Assembly: GCA_947683425.1 (NCBI GenBank) | Contig: CANTUQ010000004.1 | Location: 29,012,001-29,076,000 of the forward strand | DNA: 64,000 bases | Reading direction: 5' to 3' | Source: Excoecaria cochinchinensis | Lineage: Eukaryota; Streptophyta; Magnoliopsida; Malpighiales; Euphorbiaceae | In this document: in pieces, positions 58,610 to 64,000 of the stretch | Layout: each line of letters starts with the position of its first letter | Position numbering within the stretch: the first letter of the stretch is position 1 | Program-made: the position numbers and the translations under genes | The notes under the pieces: model-generated | What the model was told of the DNA's origin: nothing | Seen by the model: the letters and a program-made list of their open reading frames with translations, nothing else | Database searches by the model: none

Positions 58610-58663
58610 GATATCTTCGGGTATCTATGTGTTTATAATACGATATTGATACTCTCAAGTATC
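58610..58663 (+). promoter_or_regulatory. two small hairpins, subfamily E
   Basis: GATATC-TTCG-GGTATC (58610-58625, a six-pair stem including one G-T pair, closing C(UUCG)G) and GATACT-CTCA-AGTATC (58648-58663, six perfect pairs). Each is followed by TATGTGT, so they are diverged copies of one unit. Confidence 0.75.
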
Positions 58664-58843
58664 TATGTGTACTCGTTATCCACTCTTTATGATTAAGCGG
58701 GTGTTAGTGTGTCTGTGTATAAGAACATTGGATGATAATATAAGTATTTGCATTAATTAAGTATGATTCTATATCTATAATTGTATCATTATCATGTGCT
58801 TTATGTTGTTGTCACTGTGAGTGGCGGTTATGCATTTGTGTTT

Positions 58844-58890
58844 TCCCCACTAAGCGATTCCGCTTAGCACGGGTGTTTATCCGTGCAGGT
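58844..58890 (+). promoter_or_regulatory. conserved double-hairpin block with acceptor-like site, subfamily E
   Basis: CTAAGCG-ATTC-CGCTTAG with a loop different from the TTAT of the others, then CACGG-GTGTTTAT-CCGTG, ending CCGTGCAG|GT at 58888/58889. Confidence 0.65.
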
Positions 58891-59289
58891 GTGGAAGGTT
58901 TTGGTACGCATGGTTTGGGCGTGTCGCATCGGGAAGGCCAACGCAACTAGAGATTGAAGTTTTGTAGTATAGGCTTTCCTTTCTTTTGTAATAGATATAA
59001 TGTTTTGTTAGCCCCTTCGGAACAGTGTACCTTGGGCTTTTATATATTTATTTTGTTGTATCTGTTGCAAAAATGTAAAGACCTCTTTTATGTATATTAA
59101 TAAAAGTATTCATTTTGTTCAGTATCACTCTTCTTTCTTTCCGAGCTTGATTTATCCTTGATATGTTACTTTGTATGCGATGTTTTCCTTAATTGTACTA
59201 GTGGGATGTGACACTCCTACCTATCTGGATCCTTCTCCCTCTAATTCTCGGAGAAGTCTCTATGATATAGGTTGGGGTGTGACATTAGG

Positions 59290-59301
59290 TGGTATCAGAG
59301 C
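59290..59301 (+). other. primer-binding site, initiator tRNA-Met
   Basis: TGGTATCAGAGC, five bases after the LTR end at 59284. Confidence 0.92.
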
Positions 59302-59392
59302 TATTGGGTTAGATGTTACTGGGTTTCAGTGTGTTAGTAAGTCTGTTGGAGTTGTGTTGGCCTGATGCGCACTGCGTTTATGTTTTGTAGTT

Positions 59393-59778
59393 ATGGAGTC
59401 TGTTCGTGGATCGCTTGAGGGGTCAGCGGAAAGTGCGAATCCCCAAGAGTAAGATCCCTCAGTTTCTGGTCCGGCTCAACCTCCTAGGGGGCGACCTGAG
59501 GTGCCTATTGGACCATTGGAAGCGATGCTTCAGAATATGACGAGGGTACTTGAGAGGGTAACAGCACCCAGTGCCCCTATTGAGAAGTTAAGAAAGCATG
59601 GTGCAGAAGATTTCTTTGGTACTGGCATAGACGAATCTGATAAGGCAGAGATGTGGATAGAGAAGACATCCAGAGTGCTTAGGGAGATAAGATGTCCACC
59701 AGATCAAGAAGTGGAGTGTGCACTGTCTTTGTTGCAAGGCTCTGCTTATGATTGGTGAAGGCTAGTTCTAGTCAACCG
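59393..59778 (+). pseudogene. gag: gag N-terminus with stops
   Basis: The ATG at 59393 starts MESVRGSLEGSAESANPQE and meets TAA at codon 20 (59450-59452). The same frame then runs through GPLEAMLQNMTRVLERVTAP and EIRCPPDQEVECALSLLQG to a TGA at 59756-59758 where relatives have Trp (YDWW). A one-base shift near 59765-59778 moves gag into the next frame. Gag made from this copy would therefore be incomplete. The content matches the gag starts at 15567 and 36462. Confidence 0.88.
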
Positions 59779-62298
59779 CAGGTTCCTGAACCGATTACAT
59801 GGGAATTTTTCGAGAGTGAGTTCCAGAACCGGTATGTAACTAAACCATATAAGGAGGCCAAGTGGGCACAGTTTCTAACTCTCAAGCAAAGAATGATGCC
59901 GGTGGCCGAGTATGAAAATGAGTTTAACAAGCTTAGTAAGTATGCACCGTCCAGGGTTCTCACAGATGAGTTCAGATGTCAGCATTTTGAATCAGGCTTG
60001 AATGAGTCTTTGAAGGTGATGTTAATCTCTTTGATGTCGGCTCCGAATGTGAAGTATTATCAGTTGGTTCAAGCAGCCTTGAGGGCAGAACGTTCTGAGA
60101 ATATTCTGAGAGAGAAAGCTCAAAGAAGGAAGTCTACAAGAGGTGGCTCTTCTTCAGGCAAGAGGTCGAGGGAATCGCAAGGAAATTTTGCTGATGAGTC
60201 TGTAGCTAGCCCGGCCCCTAGAGGGAGGAGACAGGGTTCTTCCAGGGGAGCGGGCATAGGTAGAGGAGATAGCACTCCCCGATGTACTCATTGCAACAAA
60301 CAACATTGGGGTGAGTGCCGATGGTTAACAGGAGGTTGTTTCAGATGTGGTTCTACGGACCATTTACTTGCGAATTGTCCAAGTCGGTATGGAGATCCAT
60401 CAGGACAACAGGAAGTTAGTCGAGCTGGGTCCAATACACCCCAAGGAAGCCGTAATCGGGGAAGAGGTAGAGGTCAGCGCGGTCGAGCCCGAGAGAGAGA
60501 ACCCTCAGAATCAGTAGATCGTCCTGTGCCGACGGCTGGTAGGGCCTATGCTATGAAGGCCCGAGAGGAACAGAATGCTCCCGAAGTGATTGCCGGTAAG
60601 TTCTCTTTGTTTGATTCTAATGTTTATGCTTTGATTGACCCGGGCTCTACCCATTCCTATGTGTGTTCTGGTAAGTTATGGAATAAATTGGGTAGTGAAG
60701 AAAAATTGGAATATGAGATCTGTGTATCCAGTCCATTAGGCCAGAGTGTTTTGGTTGATCGGGTGTGTCGGAAGTGTCCCTTAAAGATTCAGGGTATAGA
60801 GTTTGTCGTGGATTTGATCTGCTTGCCATTCCATGAGTTCGATATTATTCTGGGGATGGATTGGTTGGATAAACGCCGGGCGGTGGTGGACTGTCATAGG
60901 AAGGTAATGGTTTTGAAGGATAAGGATCAGGTACCTGTTATTGTGAAGGGAATTGGAAGCAGCTCTCTGCATAATGTGGTATCAGCTATAAAAGCCAGAA
61001 GATTTATCAGGAAGGGTTGTAAAGCGTTTCTGGCTGTGGTTTTGGATTCTCGGAGAGGACAAGTAAAAATTCAAGACATTCCTATTGTAAGAGATTTTGT
61101 AGATGTCTTTCCGAAAGAATTACCGGGATTACCTCTCGGGAGAGAAGTCGAATTGTCAGTCGAGATTGTCCCAGGGACAGCTCCGATTTCTAAGGCTCCT
61201 TACCGAATGGCCCCAGTGGAATTGAAGGAATTGAAGAGTCAGTTACAGGAGTTGTTGGATAAAGGGTTCATCCGGCCTAGTGTGTCACCGTGGGGCGCTC
61301 CAGTGCTGTTTGTTAAGAAGAAAGATGGAACTCTACAGATGTGTATTGATTATCGACAGCTTAATAAAGTGACTATCAAGAATAAGTATCCATTGCCAAG
61401 GATTGAAGACCTTTTTGATCAGTTGAGAGGAGCTGGAGTATTCTCTAAGATAGACCTGAGATCAGGCTATTACCAGTTGGGGGTTAAAGAAGCAGATGTG
61501 GCGAAGACGGCTTTTCGGACGCGTTATGGTCATTACGAATTTCTAGTGATGCCTTTCGGTTTGACCAACGTGCCTGCAGCCTTTATGGATCTGATGAACC
61601 GAGTTTTCCGACCGTATCTAGACAAGTTTGTTGTGGTATTTATTGATGACATTTTTGTATACTCCAGAGATCGAAAAGAACATAAGGAACATCTTAGGTT
61701 GGTGTTGCAAATGTTAAGAGATCATCAATTGTATGCAAAACTCTGTAAATGTGAGTTTTGGTTGAGAGAAGTGGCCTTCCTTGGACATGTGGTGTCAACA
61801 GAGGGTGTACGTGTTGATCCAAGTAAAATTGAAGCAATTGTAAATTGGATGCCTCTGAAGAATGTACCTGAAGTTAGAAGTTTTCTGGGTTTAGCAGGGT
61901 ATTATCGACGGTTTGTTCAGGGGTTTTCAGTGTTAGCCTCTCCTTTAACCAAGCTACTTCGGAAGGATGTTAAGTTTGTATGGACTGAGAAGTGTCAAGC
62001 CAGTTTTGATCGTTTAAAAGAGTTATTGGTTAAAGCTCCTGTACTCACACAGCCGGTTTCGGGTAAAGAGTACACTATGTACAGTGATGCTTCGGGAATT
62101 GGCTTAGGTTGTGTTCTGATGCAAGGGAACAAAGTTATAGCTTATGCATCGAGACAGTTGAAGCCTCATGAGCGGAACTATCCGACCCACGATTTGGAGT
62201 TAGCAGCGGTAGTGTTTGCACTTAAAGTAGGCGGCACTACTTATATGGGGAGACGTGCGGAATTTTTACCGATCATAAGAGTCTCAAGTATTTGTTAA
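59752..62298 (+). CDS. gag C-terminal part, protease, RT and RNase H start (848 codons)
   Basis: A single long frame begins inside gag (PITWEFFESEFQNRYV, then QRMMPVAEYENEFNKLSKYAP). Approximate residues: basic linker; zinc knuckles CTHCNKQHWGEC near 177 and CFRCGSTDHLLANC near 198-211; Arg-Gly linker; retropepsin ALIDPGSTHSYVC near 292; RT with YRQLNKV near 533 and catalytic FIDDIFVYS near 629-637; RNase H with MYSDASGIGLG near 775. Gag and pol share one frame, as is usual for this lineage. A one-base deletion near 62230 (after FALK, where relatives continue IWRHYLYG) sends the last 20 codons out of frame. All RT catalytic residues are intact. The start is an artefact of the upstream frameshift. 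Confidence 0.9.
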   Translation: MVKASSSQPQVPEPITWEFFESEFQNRYVTKPYKEAKWAQFLTLKQRMMPVAEYENEFNKLSKYAPSRVLTDEFRCQHFESGLNESLKVMLISLMSAPNVKYYQLVQAALRAERSENILREKAQRRKSTRGGSSSGKRSRESQGNFADESVASPAPRGRRQGSSRGAGIGRGDSTPRCTHCNKQHWGECRWLTGGCFRCGSTDHLLANCPSRYGDPSGQQEVSRAGSNTPQGSRNRGRGRGQRGRAREREPSESVDRPVPTAGRAYAMKAREEQNAPEVIAGKFSLFDSNVYALIDPGSTHSYVCSGKLWNKLGSEEKLEYEICVSSPLGQSVLVDRVCRKCPLKIQGIEFVVDLICLPFHEFDIILGMDWLDKRRAVVDCHRKVMVLKDKDQVPVIVKGIGSSSLHNVVSAIKARRFIRKGCKAFLAVVLDSRRGQVKIQDIPIVRDFVDVFPKELPGLPLGREVELSVEIVPGTAPISKAPYRMAPVELKELKSQLQELLDKGFIRPSVSPWGAPVLFVKKKDGTLQMCIDYRQLNKVTIKNKYPLPRIEDLFDQLRGAGVFSKIDLRSGYYQLGVKEADVAKTAFRTRYGHYEFLVMPFGLTNVPAAFMDLMNRVFRPYLDKFVVVFIDDIFVYSRDRKEHKEHLRLVLQMLRDHQLYAKLCKCEFWLREVAFLGHVVSTEGVRVDPSKIEAIVNWMPLKNVPEVRSFLGLAGYYRRFVQGFSVLASPLTKLLRKDVKFVWTEKCQASFDRLKELLVKAPVLTQPVSGKEYTMYSDASGIGLGCVLMQGNKVIAYASRQLKPHERNYPTHDLELAAVVFALKVGGTTYMGRRAEFLPIIRVSSIC

Positions 62299-63980
62299 CT
62301 CAGAAGGAGTTGAATTTGAAGCAGCGGAGATGGTTAGAGCTATTCAAGGATTATGATTGTATTATTGACTACCATCCGAGTAAAGCTAATGTAGTGGCTG
62401 ATGCTCTCAGTAGAAAGTCTATGTCTGCGTTGCTGGCTAACCGAAGCAGATGGAGATTTGATTCTGAAGGTGCTCTGATTGCTCGACTTAAAGTTAAACC
62501 AAGTTTGAGATCGGAGATTGCAAAGGCCCAGTTAAATGACCATATGCTACAGCGTGTTTGTCAAGTAGTGAAAGAGGGCAAACGTACTGAATATTTGATA
62601 GATGCAGAAGGAGTGCTTAGGCACGGTAATCGGTTATGTGTACCTAATGTGGGTGAGTTAAGGAAGAAGTTATTGCAAGAAGCTCATTCATCAGTTTTTA
62701 CTATGCATCCTGGTGGGGACAAGATGTATCAAGATCTGAAACAATTTTATTGGTGGCCAGGCATGAAAAGGGATATAACAGAATTTGTTTCTAGGTGTCT
62801 CACCTGTCAACAAGTGAAAACCGAGCATCAAGTGCCATCGGGATTGCTTCATCCCTTACCCATTCCCCAATGGAAGTGGGATGACATCACGATGGATTTT
62901 GTATCTGGCCTGCCTATGACTCAGCGTAAGCATGATTCAGTATGGGTTATAGTAGATCGATTGTCAAAATTCGCGCATTTTCTGCCAGTGCGGTTGGATT
63001 ATTCGATGGACAAGTTAGCGGAACTTTATGTAAATGAGATAGTTCGACTACATGGGATTCCATTATCCATTGTGTCTGACCGAGATCCGCGTTTTACATC
63101 CATGTTTTGGAAAGAGCTTCAGGCGGCTTTGGGAACTCGGTTAAATTTCAGCACCGCTTTTCATCCGCAGACCGATGGTCAATCAGAAAGGGTTATTCAA
63201 GTTTTGGAAGATATGCTACGGGGTTGTGCTTTAGAGTTCTCAGGAAGCTGGGATCGGTATGTATCCTTGATGGAATTCGCGTATAATAACAGCTATCAAG
63301 TGAGCATTGGTATGGCCCCTTACGAAGCATTGTATGGACAGAAATGTAGAATGCCAATATGTTGGACTGAACTGTCAGAAAAGGCTATGATAGGTCCGGA
63401 TATAGTGCGAGATACCGAAGAGAAAGTAAGGGTTGTGCAACAGAACTTGAAAGCAGCCAAGGATCGACAGTGTTCTTATGCTAACCTGAAGCGCAGAGAT
63501 ATTCAGTACGAAGTGGGTGATAAGGTTTTCTTAAAAGTGTCACCGTGGCGAAAGGTTCTCCGTTTCGGAAAGAAAGGCAAACTAAGTCCACACTTTATTG
63601 GACCATATGAGATCCTAAGAAAAGTAGGTCCAGTAGCGTATCAGTTAGCTTTGCCGATGGAGTTAGCTAGACTACATGATGTTTTTCATATATCTATGCT
63701 TCGAAAATATCGGTCAGACCCTTCGCATGTGTTACCGGTACAAGACGTCCGAATTCAGCCAGACTTTTCTTATGATGAAGAACCGAAAAGGATTTTGGAC
63801 AGGGAAATCAGACAGCTTCGGAATAAACAAATACCGTTGGTTAAGGTCTTATGGCAACATCATGGTATTGAAGAAGCCACATGGGAACCAGAGGAAGCTA
63901 TGAGATTGCAATACCCTCAGTTGTTTGAAGCAGGTAAGAATTTCGAGGACGAAATTCTGTTAAGTGGGGGAGTATTGTAA
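62292..63980 (+). CDS. RNase H end, integrase and chromodomain (562 codons)
   Basis: Continuation of pol after the frameshift. Approximate residues: RNase H end with ADALSRK near 40; integrase zinc finger 131-176 (H..H..CLTCQQVK); integrase core with Asp in TMDFVSGLP near 198, Asp in VSDRDPRF near 259, Glu in TDGQSERV near 299; GPY-type region near 435; chromodomain 493-537 (KVLWQHHGIEEATWEPE). It integrates the cDNA, and the chromodomain probably directs it to heterochromatin. It ends EDEILLSGGVL with the stop overlapping the PPT and LTR start. Both the zinc-finger and DDE residues are intact, so only about three lesions separate this copy from an open polyprotein. Confidence 0.92.
   Translation: MLTQKELNLKQRRWLELFKDYDCIIDYHPSKANVVADALSRKSMSALLANRSRWRFDSEGALIARLKVKPSLRSEIAKAQLNDHMLQRVCQVVKEGKRTEYLIDAEGVLRHGNRLCVPNVGELRKKLLQEAHSSVFTMHPGGDKMYQDLKQFYWWPGMKRDITEFVSRCLTCQQVKTEHQVPSGLLHPLPIPQWKWDDITMDFVSGLPMTQRKHDSVWVIVDRLSKFAHFLPVRLDYSMDKLAELYVNEIVRLHGIPLSIVSDRDPRFTSMFWKELQAALGTRLNFSTAFHPQTDGQSERVIQVLEDMLRGCALEFSGSWDRYVSLMEFAYNNSYQVSIGMAPYEALYGQKCRMPICWTELSEKAMIGPDIVRDTEEKVRVVQQNLKAAKDRQCSYANLKRRDIQYEVGDKVFLKVSPWRKVLRFGKKGKLSPHFIGPYEILRKVGPVAYQLALPMELARLHDVFHISMLRKYRSDPSHVLPVQDVRIQPDFSYDEEPKRILDREIRQLRNKQIPLVKVLWQHHGIEEATWEPEEAMRLQYPQLFEAGKNFEDEILLSGGVL
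63961..63975 (+). other. polypurine tract
   Basis: TAAGTGGGGGAGTAT directly before the 3' LTR start at 63976. Confidence 0.85.
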
Positions 63981-64000
63981 CACCACAAAACCACCCCAGT
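63976..64000 (+). mobile_element. start of 3' LTR of Tekay-like element (subfamily E)
   Basis: TGTAACACCACAAAACCACC matches the 5' LTR start at 53880 with one difference. It runs off the window. Confidence 0.9.

Larger units (their letters stand above)
53880..59284 (+). mobile_element. 5' LTR of a Tekay-like element (subfamily E), split by a solo LTR
   Basis: Begins TGTAACACCCCAAAACCACC, the same as the 3' LTR start at 63976, and ends GGGGTGTGACA before a PBS. Removing the nested 54837-57831 LTR and one TSD copy leaves about 2405 bases. Landmarks: pyrimidine-rich tract 54190-54290, donor-like AAG|GTAATT at 54354, array 57958-58296, TTAGGCATGCCTAA 58453-58466, hairpins 58610-58663, double-hairpin block 58844-58890. 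Confidence 0.9.

Overview
This is plant nuclear heterochromatin, most likely from a eudicot, made almost wholly of nested LTR retrotransposons. I found no host gene, tRNA, rRNA or CRISPR array. The evidence is a dense set of Ty3/Gypsy and Ty1/Copia elements of plant lineages, primer-binding sites (PBS) matching plant initiator-Met and Arg tRNAs, 5-bp target duplications (TSDs), and AT-rich LTR sequence carrying many decayed reading frames. The species cannot be named from the sequence.

Layout. 1-8.3 kb: three levels of nesting. A minus-strand Ogre/Tat-like element (LTR 4914-8265, Arg PBS, gag start) is cut by a Tekay-like LTR ending at 3498, which is cut in turn by a plus-strand Ogre-like element whose 3' LTR ends at 2186. 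8.4-18.2 kb: a young, complete minus-strand Tekay-like chromovirus (8454-18178, TSD AGGGT, LTRs about 99% alike) whose gag and protease are broken while pol is one 1083-codon frame. 19.5-26.1 kb: a decayed Tekay copy, Ogre-type remnants with an ORF1-like protein, and a 1082-bp near-perfect palindromic LTR. 26.2-51.6 kb: copies of a very long (5.4 kb) LTR family, called X here, in both orientations, hosting a rearranged small copia element (31223-32953) and a decayed Tekay-like element (33824-43456). 51.6-53.9 kb: an old Tat-lineage internal region. 53.9-64 kb: a Tekay-like element whose 5' LTR contains a solo LTR of another Tekay subfamily (54837-57831, TSD TTATG); its 3' LTR begins 25 bases before the window ends.

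The most interesting signal lies inside the Tekay-type LTRs. Five subfamilies can be compared. Each has a donor-like splice site near LTR position 420-475 (seen in four), an array of palindromic GC-rich repeats that starts about 1.0-1.1 kb into the LTR but differs in sequence between subfamilies, a perfect short palindrome, small hairpins whose stems change in a compensatory way, and a closing double hairpin that ends in a CCGTGCAG|GT acceptor-like site. The order is conserved and the symmetry is kept while the bases change. This looks like a structured, possibly intronic, LTR module that I do not know to have been described.
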